A DNA stretch of 64,000 bases from Trissonchulus latispiculum. Taxonomy: Eukaryota > Nematoda > Enoplea > Enoplida > Ironidae. How positions within the stretch are numbered: position 1 is the stretch's first letter; each line of letters opens with the position of its first letter. The position numbers and the translations under genes were made by a program. Below the pieces are notes generated by a model, which was not told the origin of the DNA, ran no database searches, and was given only the letters and a program-made list of their open reading frames with translations. Shown here in pieces: positions 11,118 to 24,078 of the stretch. The stretch covers positions 62,001-126,000 of the forward strand of contig JASAND010018443.1 in assembly GCA_030248195.1 (NCBI GenBank). Direction: 5' to 3'.

Positions 11118-13265
11118 CTTTGATTTTTAAGCTCTCCCATACGTATGAACTTGAATTATATGAAACAAATAAACTTAGTTGGTTAGAAATAAAGTATTAG
11201 ATTAACAGAATTAAAGCACATAAATTGGTTAGTTAATTAACAATTGATGAAATTAACATAAGTATATTTAATTTTAGCAGTTTACTTCTATTTTTTAAAT
11301 TTCCACCCAACCTAATATTGGTGATTAGTCTTAAAACAGCGTCAGTTCACAAATTATCAAATGGAACCTCACCAATAATGTCGAATATTCGAAAATCAAG
11401 TTTAATTCTCACTTCCATGCTTTGTTTACATCGAAATAACATAACAATGCGTAGAAATATTTACAAATTGCCAGCTATAAGCGCTTATAAGGGTAAAAAT
11501 TAGAAGCGGCATGAAAGAATTTTGTGCAACACTTTACAAGATCTTATGAAGTGCTCATAAACCGCTCAAAAATTTCCGCTTATAGCCTAATAGTAAACGA
11601 CATTCTACGAATGTTAATGAAACGGTGGCCAGAGCATGTACCTCGAGCTGATAACACAGAGCATACCTGCTGTCACGCTCTTATATATTATGTACTCTTG
11701 ATGTAATACGTATCGTTAACGTCTACACTGTCTTTGACCAGGCGCCTGTCTTTAACATGTTAATTACATTAACTTAAACCAAAAGAAGTCTACCAAATTC
11801 CTGGCTATTAGAGAAGAGCACGGGCCGTCCCGGCCCAACCCGCAATAAACGTTTGCTCAGCCCTGCCCGGCTGCGTATTTATAAAATGTACTCACACTAC
11901 GCGCACAGGGAAAATACACGGGCAAGACACGCATGGCTTTATAAAATGCACCCACGTCAGTCGCACACTAAACAAGTCGGCCCTTAAAAAGGGCATTATC
12001 TCGCATTGAACTCAAACTCAAACTGGTAGTTGGAAGGACAGCGCCCTAATATCGTTTTCTTTGGTTGAATCAGATGAAATGTTAAATTATAGAAGCACTG
12101 AACTCTGGAGGCTCTGCGGCTTCACAATTGCATTGGATGTTACTTCACAGCCTACACAAGCTATCCCATCCGGGGTCCCATTATTGCCGAATTTTGAGAC
12201 TACTTCGATTTGCTAATATATACTTTGTATTACCCGTTGGCCTCCAAAACATGATAAGGGCTGTTTGATCAGTATTGCACCTATCGGTATCCTAAACTAT
12301 GCTGCGTTTGCTATCGACTTACCCCCTCCCCAAATTGACCCCCTCTCACTCCGCCCATGGCCATGGGGTCCAAACGAGGTACGCTAACTCGCTCTATGTA
12401 CATGTGCTTAAGCTCGAAAACACAAGCACTTCATGCATGCAATTTGTGTCTGTATCGAACTTTGGAACACAAACATAACAGGGGAATTTACTTTGTTTAC
12501 TGGGGTCAAATTCTGGAGAGCGGGGCCGCTAGCGAACAGAGCATACAACTATGATGTACATTGTTCTTTGGAGTTAGTACACAGAACATAAACACTGAAT
12601 GCATTTTTCGGGGTAGAGGATTTTCTTTGTTTCAGCAATGGTTCCACATTTGCTTTCACATTTAGTTCATTAGCGTTGCCAAAATTGAACTTTCATTCTT
12701 CAACATCCCAAAGACTTAAGTGGCGTAAACACAGGTTTTTATCTGGTTGCATCTAAATTTCGATACTGACGCAATATGCAAATAAGCTTCTTTAACTTGA
12801 TGGCAGTTATGTGGATTGCAATGCACGTTTAAAGTAGTATATTTGTCAAAATATGAAACTTGGCATGAAACTGGCAAGTTAAATTGAGGTTTATGTTTTG
12901 ATCAGATATATCTTGTGTGGGTGTGATAAGCATAATAGCTAGTTGACATATGCAAGCCTAAGCACAAGATTCTGAAGCGATGGTCACGTCGGCTACGAAA
13001 TGCCTACAAAGTCATGCGCTTTCGATTCAACGCTTATCCTAAAGGAAAATGCTCAGTTCTCCTTTCTGTTAATTTGACAATAAAAAACAACACAGAATAC
13101 CATTTATCACAAGATTTTGAATAAAATAACCCTGGTAGATGAGATTAGAAGGAATATACTGGTGGTCACTTTTAGTGTTTGAGGAAGCGCCGCGTTCGGG
13201 ATGCAAATCAGCAATCAGAAATTTTAGAAATTTCGAGCAACTAAGCTTAAGCTAAACTCCAAATC
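11118..13265. other. Non-coding, with dispersed repeats
   Basis: GGGCATTATCTCGC at about 11991 recurs at about 14012. The segment 12376-12480 (ACGCTAACTCG, then CTCGAAAACACA) resembles 34343-34460. Direct repeats of TTTATAAAATG followed by CnCAC occur at 11878 and 11939. Short frames at 11.3-11.7 and 12.36-12.55 kb have no recognisable product. Confidence 0.45.
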
Positions 13266-13267
13266 TA

Positions 13268-13722
13268 GCTATGCATCTATCAAAAGATTTTGAGTACACA
13301 AACCTAGCAAGATTCCACAAACACTGGTGGGCTGGGTATAGGCTTATAAATTTTCCACGGAGTGGCACTGTATCGGTCTGAATCTTACTGTCTAAGTTTT
13401 GCTGTTTTATAATTCCATGGAAAATCTCCGACGAAGCTGGAAACTGGTCAGCCGTGCCCTTAACTATGAAGTTTCACACATTTTAATACATATAAAACAT
13501 ACTCGCCTTTAAATCGATTTACCGGAATCTAGTCAGTCAGTTTTAAGCGATAAAACATTCCACGGAAATTCTCCCATTTGGCTGGAAACCGGTTGTCTTG
13601 GTTTTAGCTCTAAACTTTTATACGGCATATCGCCAATCGATTTTTGCTAATTCTACTCTAATCTGCGGAATCTTGCTGGGTTTGTGTACTCAAAATCTTT
13701 TGATAGATGCACTATGCCACGC
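13268..13722. repeat. Inverted-repeat element, about 450 bp
   Basis: The arm at about 13272-13325 (GCATCTATCAAAAGATTTTG...) returns as its complement at about 13665-13717 (...CAAAATCTTTTGATAGATGC), with a few mismatches. The middle holds imperfect repeats of ATAAAACATTCCACGG. It is probably a MITE, but no clear target duplication is seen. Confidence 0.7.
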
Positions 13723-15955
13723 TAAACTACCTAAGTCACTGCTAACTTCTCGTTGTAACTGGAATACCAAATAAAATTAGTTTAATTTCAATATTTAAAG
13801 TTTTATTGGACGACAATTGCCAAAATACTCTCGGCTTCATCGCTTGAAAATATCCACATTTAGCTTCGGATTTAGTTTCATTCTCTTAAACATCTTTCGA
13901 CTCCAGCGCCGACAGTACTAGGACAAAGATAAACATGCGTCAAGGTGGGCCATAGTTTGGAGGCTGGAATTGCATATTTACACAAAAACTGTAAACAAGT
14001 GGGCCCCTAAAAGGGGCATTATCTCGCCGCTGAAGAGATGAGACCGACCTCTCTTCTACCTGGTAAATAGAAAAAATACATAACAGTTTGGTGGTTACTT
14101 TGTGGTTTTTGTTTTCCCTTTTTGCTGATACGTTTTGCACACAGGTGGCTAAGCAGAAACGCTCCTCTGTAATCTAATATTAACAATAATCCAAATTCTG
14201 TTTGTTTGTTTGTTCGGGATAAACGTAAAGAAAAGAAAGATTAATTATTATGCTGTAATGTGAAGAAATTAATGGGTAAGCAGCAAATTTCGGACAAGAT
14301 GAGAATATGATGAGAAACTAAACTAAAATTATAAAATTGATTTCAGTTGGTTTTCCACTCTGTGATCAAAGATCAGTGTACATCCTTTTTGGCAGTTCTG
14401 TAGACAAAACGGTCAAGAAATCTAATTCAGAAATCAAAAATTTACTGATATACATATTATTTGCGTTCTATCTTTAACCCTTTAATGGCCTATTGGCATA
14501 TTGTCCAAGTGGTTATTTTCGAAATCTATTTTCCGCGGACTGGTCAATTACCGGTTATTAGTCTGGGAATTTGCTCTTTTTTTGAGCGACGACCAAATTT
14601 TAGAGGACTACTTCTACATCAGCTGGAGTTTTGATAGCTTTCCGACGGCAATGAAAATATTTAAAATTTTGAACTGTAACAGCTCTCTATTTGTGCACGT
14701 CCAGCATCGAGATTAAATTAACAAGATGATAGATTCCACGTCAGAATCAAGCCTTGCACCTAAAATTAAGTTAGTTGTTTTTCTGCAATTTCGAAAGTTT
14801 AAAAATGCCGACCGCTTAATTTAGTTAAGCAAACCGTTAATGATCAAATTTCAAGCTTTAGTTCTGAGGAAATTCGGGTGTTAAAAGATTATATTGTTGT
14901 TGACATGAAGTTAAGATTGTGTGTTTAAATAAGATCAGCATTTTATAACATTTAAATTATGTAAAATATGTACTACTGTAGCCAAAATTAAATAAATAAA
15001 CTTCAAATCCTAAACCAACAAAAATGTCCAAACCAGCGGCTCAAGTGGGGCCTCTAACGTTAAATTTGAATTTGTATAATTTGAGCTGTGGAGTGAATGT
15101 ATTGTTTAGATAAACGTTTTGTAGTTTTCATAAAATCTTATAATTGGAAAGATTTTTGTCCTACTCTTCTGGATGCGCCAAACTGAGCAGAGCAAAACAG
15201 TTCCAAACGACACAAAAGTGTCTCACTTCTTGGTGAGAAAATGCGATTCGTTTCAACTGTGGAAAATGATGCTGCTTAACTCCATCAGTAAATAGTTCAA
15301 CTGACAGCATGTAATACGAAGGCTAATTTGCATATCGTAATAAAAATGGAAATTACCTGATTTCAAATTGACAACCAAGGGGGGCCTTGTTCGAAGGATA
15401 CCGCCAAAGACAGAAAATAAAATATTCGTTGATCGTTTTTACCAAAAATTTTTTAAAAAGTACTATCATTGTTTTTTTCGCGCTATGCAGAAACATGCAA
15501 AATGCTAGAACAAACAACGAGCTAATCCGACAATGTTTCACCCAGAGCCCCCTAATACAAAAACAGCCAGTTAATGACCCCTGTAGTAAGCATAGGACAT
15601 CTTTTGCACAATTGTCGAAATCAGTTCACAAAGAGACTCAACCAATTACAAGTATCTCGCCTCTAGGAGAGATAAAAAAGTCTGGGTTTATTCTGACCTG
15701 TGCAGTCACTGTACGTTTACGTACAATACGTTTTTATAATATATGTAATGAAGTGAGCAAGATCCAAGACACGATCTGTTCTAAACCTTTAAACTTTCGA
15801 TTAGTCTTCCAATTACACGGAAGGTCAGCACGTCTGTTCGCAATGAAGCAGACTTAAGCACCAGATCTCTGAAAGGTGGTGTTCCAAAATCAGAGATTCT
15901 CTGCAGCTAACCTTAGTAGGGGTCTTCGTCGGTGAGTTCGTTTGAGGCTCCTGAT
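13723..15955. other. Non-coding stretch
   Basis: AT-rich with no RNA gene or mobile-element end found. The longest frame, 15387-15857 plus (156 codons), has no motif I recognise and overlaps a minus frame, so it is not called. Confidence 0.4.
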
Positions 15956-15957
15956 TT

Positions 15958-16047
15958 GATTTCCAATCGACAGCAAGAGGGGTCAGCACTTGCTTCCGCG
16001 ATGATTTCCAATCTAACAGCAAGAGGGGTCAGCACTTGTTTCTGTTA
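15958..16047. repeat. 45-bp tandem duplication
   Basis: Two adjacent copies (15958-16002 and 16003-16047) share GATTTCCAATC and AGCAAGAGGGGTCAGCACTT. Confidence 0.85.
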
Positions 16048-16111
16048 GTAGCACTGGATTTTGGATGAGTTCCTCCTCACTGGATCTTCGGTTCTTGTGA
16101 TCAGCAGCTGC

Positions 16112-16229
16112 ACGGTAAACGCACCGTGTGTGAAGGCAAACGCGCCTGTATTTGCTTACAAATCGACTAGACGGTAAACGCACCGTGTGTGAAGGCAAAC
16201 GCGCCTTTGTTCGCTTGTAATAAGACTCA
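16112..16229. repeat. 59-bp tandem duplication
   Basis: Two adjacent copies (16112-16170 and 16171-16229) start with ACGGTAAACGCACCGTGTGT. The unit contains the short palindrome CGGTAAACGCACCG. Confidence 0.85.
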
Positions 16230-16400
16230 GTCACTAGCACACGAATGATTTAATAATAACACTACAATTACAATTATTACAATTTGTGCGTTCAATGTGA
16301 AAGCTATGACAATACCAACGGTTCAATTACAATACAGGGTGACACAGTACAAATCTACTGTACCAGAGTTGCCAGTTATTTCCCTTCCTGAGGTTATTAC

Positions 16401-16429
16401 TAATATTATTCCAATTTGGAATAATATTA
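16401..16429. repeat. Perfect 14-bp-arm palindrome
   Basis: TAATATTATTCCAA, one T, then its exact complement. An isolated hairpin or cruciform-forming site, with no other feature attached. Confidence 0.8.
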
Positions 16430-17899
16430 CAAACTTTGATTGAGTTTATGGGACAAGGTCGATACTCTTAACGCCTTTTACACCCTTCTACTCTACTAAC
16501 TCTTTCCACCTCAAATTCCCTATATGCTATGTGTTACCCTATATGCTTGTGCTTTGTTACTCTTTATACGTCCCCTTACAATAGGACTGTCAAACTAGTA
16601 TCACAATAAACTAAATTACTAATTATTAACCTAGGGACGGTCTTTGGGTGAGCCCCCGAAAGTCGGTTACCGCGTTCGCTCCGACACTCAGTTCAGGGAT
16701 GCTATGTGAGACAGAATTTGAGGAGATCGAAACAGTTGGGGGTTTGGATAGTCCTTCCTTACCTATCTCTAGCTAATCTAAAATTAACACGATTATACAA
16801 TGACGGATCTTCTTGTCTTCGTTCGGGACTGGGGACGTCGGGTGATTAGTTTCTGGACAGGGGGGAAACGATTTCCAGGGTCACGAAAATGATGTTCAAA
16901 AGATTAAGACACATTTATGAGTATTTTAGAGTTGACTGTTAGATGGTAGGCTTGACAAAAGTTCCGGTTCACCCAATGATCAGGTTTGAAGTGCTCGCTA
17001 CGCCGTGTCCGCTCTCAATCCAACAACCTTGCCACTGCCGGTCAATGTACCTTTCCAAGGTTCCAAAATGTGACTAAATCTCAAGGCTTCCACTGATTAT
17101 CTGACTAGGACTGACTCCGTCCTCTACTGATTCCACGAGTTACTGCTTCTGAATAGGCTACTGACACAAATATCGCTCAATCGTCCAGATCCGGCAAGAC
17201 AGCGTTGGCTTATCGTCCGCACCTGAATCAAATGGGTTAAAACCCATTAGTACAAGGTCACGGTGCGGGAATCGAACCCAGCAACCATTACTCGTTCTTT
17301 TGCTTTCCTGGCCCAAAATGTGCATTTTGGGCCCCATTTGAAGTTGTGAAATGACGAAATGACACAAAACCATTGGCTATTGCCTTTTTGGCAAAATTAA
17401 CTGTTCTTAGTAATTTCTTGTCACAACCAGGCCTTCTTGGCCATTTTAGATTACAACTTGCTGATTTTGATTTAAACTTGAGGTAATTCTTTGCGCGGAC
17501 AAAACGATTCGGGACGTTCTCGCGTCTGGACCCAAATTAGTTCTTGATGACTTGCAATTGGACGAGACAATTCTTAAAAACGTATAAACTTCGCTATTCG
17601 TACATTATCTGGAAACCTGGCTTGTTTCGTTTGCTTGCACAAACCGGGCCGTCTGGCCCGTCTTAGATTAATACAAACGGATTCTGACAGAAGTTCACAG
17701 GTTCGCTTGAACAGCTTAAATGACAGAACAAAACTTGTATTTCTGGCCTGGTTCTGGCCCAATTTCATTGGTTTGCCACGGGAAACAGGCTAATCGTAAA
17801 CATGTGGGAAACTTGACGCTTTTAAATGAACTTCTAATGTTGGAAGATGGTCAGACACTTGTCACTTATTACAGTTAACCTAGCTACTACCTATGTACC

Positions 17900-17900
<1 letters not shown>
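16430..17900. other. Non-coding stretch
   Basis: No coding support. At 17262-17282 the complement reads GGGTTCGATTCCCGCACC, a B-box-like pol III motif without a foldable tRNA. Confidence 0.4.

Positions 17901-17901
<1 letters not shown>

Positions 17902-17994
<93 letters not shown>
17902..17994. repeat. (AT)n microsatellite, about 46 units
   Basis: Uninterrupted AT dinucleotides for about 92 bases. Confidence 0.97.
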
Positions 17995-17998
<4 letters not shown>

Positions 17999-18630
17999 TT
18001 ACTGAAACCTACGTAATGCTAACTTATGAGTTAATACTGCTGATTGCTTGACTTAGAGTTCTATGGCTAATCAGTTTTCCTACCTATGTTGATAAAAATA
18101 AATTAATATGCTGCTTTGTGGGTGAGTTTTTGCATATCATTATTTCAACTGTTTTCTACCAAAAATGCACAAACTCACTCACTCACTGTCTCAGCAGCCA
18201 TTCTACGCAGTCCCTACTTACCGTCCTACCGACCTAGCCGAACTAAATAGCTGACTACTTTCCGCATAACTACCTAAGAAGCTCGGGGAAACGTACTGAA
18301 CCCTGGCAGCCAGCCGAGTGATAGACGCGCAACCTACCACCCTTTCACTTGAGCTTGTCTGAACTTGTGCAAAACTGGCATATAAATTTGAGAAATTTGG
18401 AAGAACACGAATTTGAACAGAAGTTACATGATCTTGTAGGGTTTGAAAGACTGAGCATTTTTTGTGCTTACAGCACCAAAAAATATTAAGTAATTAATGA
18501 GAAAAACATAATTAAAGTTTGCTTCCACATATGCGTAACTTGTACATGCAACGTATTAGCTCAATTGCACACGTGCTGGGTTGCCACATTGCTTTCATAT
18601 ATAGGCGAGCTTGAACTAGTTCTAAACATA

Positions 18631-18700
18631 ACCCGTGTAGCTCAATGGATGAGCACTGGACTGTAGTCCAGGGAATCTGAGTTCGAATCTCAGCACGGGT
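18631..18700 (+). tRNA. tRNA-like gene, GTA anticodon, short anticodon loop
   Basis: The acceptor ACCCGTG/CACGGGT (7 bp), D arm GCTC...GAGC, and T arm CTGAG-TTCGAAT-CTCAG are all perfect. The anticodon arm is CTGGA/TCCAG with loop CTGTAG, which is 6 nt instead of 7. If U33 is the T before GTA, it reads GTA (Tyr). The good A and B boxes suggest it can be transcribed, but the loop length makes normal decoding doubtful. No CCA is encoded. Confidence 0.6.
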
Positions 18701-20155
18701 TTAATTCTTTTGCTTAGCTTGGACTATTGTCTTGTGTTGCAAAACTGAGCATTATAACCGACATGACTTAAGCAATTAAAGCTACAAACTCTAACTAAAA
18801 ACTATTTTAAGCAAGATAACGGGTACTCTTGTTCCTAACTAGAGCTACACAGAATAACATTTTTCTAACTAACAATACAGCAATACGACACGACTAAGAT
18901 CGCTTTCCTAAATTATAACCAAATAACCTTTTGGTCCGCTAATCGGACATTTATTATGAGGTATTTAATTGTGCTAGAGTTCTCGTTATCGTATGCATTA
19001 GTTACGTTTCTAACCTGGTTAGTTCTGGATTTCACAGTTGCGGCTCATCCGTCCCCTAATCGCAGGGCAACCTACACGGATGACCGAAAATCCAACAGAT
19101 CTGCAGACCTAATACGGGGTCCCCGTGACCCTAGGCTGCAGAATCTGCCCTAACCGTCAAACAGAACAATATGTAAACAAAACTTCACGCTACATTCACT
19201 CCGAAACTGGCAATTTCACGTCAAACACGCGTCTAGGTTGTAACCGAAATAAATCCCTGATTAGCTGCGATTAGGGGCCAAATTGCTACTCAATTTGGCC
19301 CAGTTCCTGCCTAATGTCAGAGTAATTGCGCATCCATTCTGGCGTTTCCAGGACCCTTATCATACAAAGGGAATTTACATGGTATGCCCTCAATCACGCT
19401 CACAATCACACACTTTTGATTCTGAATTCACACTCAAAAGGGGCTAAACTTGGAACCTCATAATCCATAAGGAATTTACCCAAGAAGCCAATTACGTAAA
19501 TTTGTGGTTCGCGTTCACACAATCATGGTCACAATCACACCAACAATTACACAATCAGCAGAATAATACATCACAAATCCTAGACTTCTCCTACCTAAAT
19601 CTATCTATTCTTTGTATGCACCTCTGTGTCGTAGTTTGGGATTAACAAGGTCTTCGTACTACACTTGAAATTTGTGAACTTTCATAGTTTTGATAATGCT
19701 TAAGAAGTTTTGAAACTTTAACGACTTTGGAAAGCGGAACGAGTAATAATTGTTCGGCAATTATTACAACAAGAACACAACAACACACGTTGTCTGCTAA
19801 GGACAGCTTGATTACATTAATTTCGGGGAAGCCGGCCATTCCCCTCAAAAAGGCTAAATAATTAATAATTAAAGTGATTCTAGAGTTTTAATTCCTATTG
19901 GTTTTAAGTAGCCGACCTACACACATGACACTTCACAGTTGCAAACAATATTTTTAACTTCAGTAGCGCCTATCTTTGCGAATACGGCCGGCAATTCCTA
20001 ATTGCCGGCTGTGGGGAGAAACTGTTCCTAATGTAACTCAGACTTAACATGAGGTCATAGCCAAGGGACCTCCTAACACGACTCAAGGGTGGGTCCCCAC
20101 TCAAAATTCCGTTATTACTAAAAGAAACCCCAAAAACATCAAAAAGGAAAAGTAG
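18701..20155. other. Non-coding, dispersed repeat at 19.80-20.05 kb
   Basis: Blocks at 19826-19900 (GAAGCCGGCCATTCC...) and 19985-20030 (GGCCGGCAATT...) recur inverted at 35810-35830 and 35597-35625, in matching order. 18.7-19.8 kb is AT-rich with no feature. Confidence 0.5.
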
Positions 20156-20297
20156 CTGGCCACGAGGGCTCGCTGATTAGAAAGGTAAAAAATGACTGGC
20201 CACGAGGGCTCGCTGATTGAAAAATAAAAATACTGGCCACGAGGGCTCGCTGATTAAAATATAAAATAAAAATACTGGCCACGAGGGCTCGCTGATT
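20156..20297. repeat. Four copies of a 23-bp repeat with A-rich spacers
   Basis: Identical 23-mers begin at 20156, 20196, 20233 and 20275 (core GGCCACGAGGGCTCGC). The spacers are 17, 14 and 19 bases and consist of A-rich sequence related to each other. In this eukaryotic, repeat-rich setting it is a minisatellite, not CRISPR. Confidence 0.9.
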
Positions 20298-22790
20298 TTC
20301 AATTAGTGATGAGCCAAAAAGGGGCTACAATTTGATAGAAATTTAAGGCCCGAAGGCCGAAAAATAAAGGTAAAAATAGGCCGAAAAGGGCCTCCTAAAA
20401 CCTATAAAAGACGCGTTCCTCGTGTGACTGGCCGAGCATAATACGCTCAAATGGCCCTAGATTGTGTTGGTGTTTGCTTCGTGTTCACTCATGTCATCTC
20501 CTCTGACCTGTGTGGGCCAGAGGAGGTCCTAACTCGTGGTCCTATGGGGGGGGGGTCTAAATGCGTTGGGGATTCTCCGGCCATAACGCTGGCACACCAG
20601 GAGAACGCGTTTGTAGAGGGGGGATACACGGCCGCTCTCGGCCGGAGCTACAGCAAAGACTGACTGGAAATTTTGAATTTCCAGTCAGCCGACCTCACGC
20701 CTGTTGCCGGTCTCTTTGAAGCGAACGGGATTTCCAGACTCTTCTGGAAATCCCCTTTGTGGACGCAGACCCGACGTGGGCTGTTTGCACGCCTGGCCCA
20801 CCGGAATGGAGATTTATGGGGGGTCTAGAGTTATGACCCCTTTGTGTGATAAATTTCCAGAGCTGAATCTCCATACACCTAGCTATGAGTAATTATGTTT
20901 TAGTGACCCATCTTCCAACCTAAGTGATAAGTTTGATAAACTTTCCTCCTTAGTAGTATAAGTTCACTTTAAATGAAAATTCGAACCACTTTTCAAGCAA
21001 CAGGAGGCCTGCCAAGGCCTGGGAAGAGTAACGACTCCTCCGTTAGTTGATCAGAGACTATGGTTGGGGCATATTACTGACCCTGCAGTGGTAACGACCT
21101 CTCCGTTATTTGTAAATACCCTGATCAATCCTTATTAGCTCATATTCCACTAGGTTCCTATCCTATTCGGGCACTATTTATGCGGACTGTAACGCTACTT
21201 TTAATCTTATTTCCTGCACCTATATTCTACTGAGTTCTTATTCTCTTCTTTCGCTGTTCATTCGCGTCCTAACACTATTGTTAACCTTGGTTCTTGACCA
21301 CGCCAGAACCTATGTCCCCATTCGTAAGTTTTCGGGTGATTTGAACCGGCTGGCAACTCTGATACTCACAAGATCAATGATAGTTACAAAGATTGCTTGG
21401 ACGTTCACATACTGCATTTTAAGTTCTGAACAACAGATTTCAAAAGCAACAAACAGTAACAATTCCAATTCAGATCGCGATTCGTGGTTTTATGAGTTTT
21501 CTTAACTTTTAGGGTTTTAATTCATCCGTAACATTACATATAACATGCGAAACTCAACATCTCAGCAGGCATGAGTGCTGCAGTCTAAACTGCTCCAGGC
21601 CGGTGCCCGGCCGGCAGGCGGGTGAAACCCCGGCCGGCCTCAAACACTAATCACTTTACCCTGCCTCGAGATACTGCTCCTTTTAAGAGATTACTTCTCA
21701 ACTACAACTCTTCACAAATGTTTTTATTGCAAGTTTTACTTAAACTTAAACCTTTAATATCGAAGTTGAAAAGTTCTGAGTTTTACCGGGCCAGAGTCAG
21801 GTTTCGGTTTTAACTGGCTTGGCAAAAAATGAACTTCCTAAACTTTAACTTCACACTGTATAGCTTTACTGACAATACATCACTAACGGGGGTTCATACA
21901 AATCTAATTTGCCTATTCAATTAAGCATCAACAAAAGACAATATTTAAACAACCGAAGGGGGTATAGGAAAAACTCGTTCTTACAGAATACAAAGAATCA
22001 ACATATATTGAAATTTGAATGAATCCTCTAATACAAAGTTCTTGAACCTCTACAGCACCACGTCGTACGTTGCAAACTAACTCTCTAAACAAAAAAGCAT
22101 AAAGGGCAAATTTAAGGTCAGATCCCCATCGGTTCAAAAATCAGCCACATACTGAGGTCATCTGATCCTGACGAGAAATCAGTTAGTAAAGGGTTGGGTC
22201 GGTGTAAGTAGGTCCTCTCTGGAAACTCCAGTTAGTCAGATACGTAGTGTTTCTTTGGGCATTGTTTAATCAATTGTTTAGAATCTTGTTTATTTTAGTT
22301 TTTGTATTTGCTGTTCGAAATTATCTTGCGAGTTGGATTCCTGGTTAGTTATGTTCATGCTGAAAAGTATCAGTTTCTTAGGTAGAGCGCATATTAGGAT
22401 GTTTTTGGCATCACACACCACGTAGTAACTTGACTGCCTTCAGGATAGTTTATTCTTAAATATACAGGCGACGTACATCACAAATTGTACACCGCTATTT
22501 GCGCACTTGGAATTTCAGTATCAAATGAAATACGTAGCTTTCACAAATAGATACAGTATTACTTATCACTGATAGATTACAATAACGTAACCATAACGAA
22601 CAGACTTTGAACGCTATGAGAACTCTTAGATTCTATCATAGTTAGTGATACCCAGAATATATTTAGGTTTACTTTTTAACAGAAAGCCACACAAATTTAC
22701 TTTATTTGGAAGTCTTATACAGGCAGCTTTGAAAGACGTGATTAATTAGCTGCAGTAAAGGAAAGATTTAGGTTTAGTCAAGGAAAGATT
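20298..22790. other. Non-coding stretch
   Basis: GGCC-rich hairpins at 20346-20392 and 21598-21642 (CCGGCCGGC-type) stand out. Frames at 20451-20663 and 20704-20892 are open but have no recognisable domain. The rest is AT-rich and featureless. Confidence 0.4.
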
Positions 22791-22975
22791 TAGGTTTATA
22801 TAGTGACTCTATAGTGACAATCTTAGTTTCGTTTGTTCTTTCATTTGTCTTGCCCATTACGGTTTGAAACGGTCGAGGTTTGCTCCCATCAGACTGTGTG
22901 GGCTGGCGCGAAAGCGTCTTCTAAAATGTCACTACAGTTTGGGAACGAATTCCAACTTAAGCTTGGTTCGATTGT

Positions 22976-23043
22976 GCCCGGCTGGCTCAATCGGTAGAGC
23001 GTTGGCCTAGACAGCCAAAGGTTGTGGGATCCCCACCTCGGGC
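22976..23043 (+). pseudogene. tRNA-like copy 1, T arm deleted
   Basis: The same body as the other copies, but bases of the T arm/B box (GTTCG between GTGG and ATCCCC) are missing and the acceptor has GCTGG for GGTGG. It should not be a working pol III gene. Confidence 0.85.
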
Positions 23044-23223
23044 CCGAATTTTTCGGGTCGGAGGTGCTGTAGTGACAATCTTAGTTTCGTTTGTTCTTTC
23101 ATTTGTCTTGCCCATTACGGTTTGAAACGGCCGAGGTTTGCTCCCATCAGACTGTGTGGGCTGGCGCGAAAGCGTCTTCTAAAATGTCACTACAGTTTGG
23201 GAACGAATTCCAACTTAAGCTTG

Positions 23224-23802
23224 TGTAAAGAATAGTCGTTTGCCAGTAAATGGATAAATTTAGACTCAATAGAAGATTGCTAGGTTCGTGAGTGTGCGCA
23301 TGTCAAACCCTTAATCTCGCTCCTAACTCGCTAAAGTCCCTAAACAACTACAGCAGGCGCCGGCAGTCTATTTTAGTACCGTGAGTTTACTATTTTTAAG
23401 ACAAAAATATGATTAACAAAAATAGAGGAAAGCACAAATTTACAGTTCAGAAGAAGTAAACATTTCAATAATTATGGACAGACAAAAACAATATTACCTT
23501 ATCCCAAAAGAAGAAAAACCCCAAGTTTGGAGGTACTAAAGTCCCCCGACCAAATACCTGAGAAAAGAGTTTCCCCCGTTGAACGCCGCTATCTCATGAA
23601 ACACCACCGCTCTGCACGAAAAATCCGGTGAGACTGACTTTTCATTAACTTTCAATGGCGGAAGACTCAAATTAGCTAGGAACCGAGGTTCCTACACGGA
23701 AGGACAATTTTACGTTTATCATTCATAAAGATAACACTGCATTTTCTTCATTTTAGATAATTTCAAATGAAAATCAAAGGAGATAATAGAAAATAGTTCA
23801 CA
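23224..23802. mobile_element. Solo LTR inserted in the tRNA-like array
   Basis: Comparison with the uninterrupted units defines the insertion exactly: it begins TGTAAAG, ends TTCACA (TG...CA) and is flanked by CTTG on both sides (23220-23223 and 23803-23806) where the array has one CTTG. At 579 bp, with short inverted ends and a 4-bp target duplication, it fits an LTR left after LTR-LTR recombination (Gypsy or Pao type). No matching LTR was found in the window. Confidence 0.8.
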
Positions 23803-23816
23803 CTTGGTTCGATTGT

Positions 23817-23888
23817 GCCCGGGTGGCTCAATCGGTAGAGCGTTGGCCTAGACAGCCGAAGGTTGTGGGTTCGATCCCCACCTCGGGC
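23817..23888 (+). tRNA. tRNA-like copy 2, AGA anticodon
   Basis: 72 nt: acceptor GCCCGGG/CTCGGGC, D arm GCTC/GAGC, anticodon arm TTGGC-CTAGACA-GCCGA, variable loop AGGTT, T arm GTGGG-TTCGATC-CCCAC. The anticodon would be AGA (Ser), yet the molecule lacks the long variable arm of tRNA-Ser and its body resembles tRNA-Lys. Position 37 is C instead of a purine. A TTTTT terminator follows. A tRNA-derived repeat is more likely than a decoding tRNA. Confidence 0.7.
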
Positions 23889-24078
23889 CCGAATTTTTCG
23901 GGTCGGAGGTGCTGTAGTGACAATCTTAGTTTCGTTTGTTCTTTCATTTGTCTTGCCCATTACGGTTTGAAACGGTCGAGGTTTGCTCCCATCAGACTGT
24001 GTGGGCTGGCGCGAAAGCGTCTTCTAAAATGTCTCTACAGTTTGGGAACGAATTCCAACTTAAGCTTGGTTCGATTGT

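Noticed and set aside
15387..15857. 156-codon plus-strand ORF as a gene
   Set aside because: No recognisable motif, biased toward basic and polar residues typical of chance frames, and an overlapping minus frame.
17255..17330. tRNA gene on the minus strand
   Set aside because: Only a B-box-like GGTTCGATTCCC is present. Acceptor and anticodon arms do not fold.
20156..20297. CRISPR array
   Set aside because: Only four repeats, spacers are A-rich and similar to each other, and the surroundings are eukaryotic with no cas genes.
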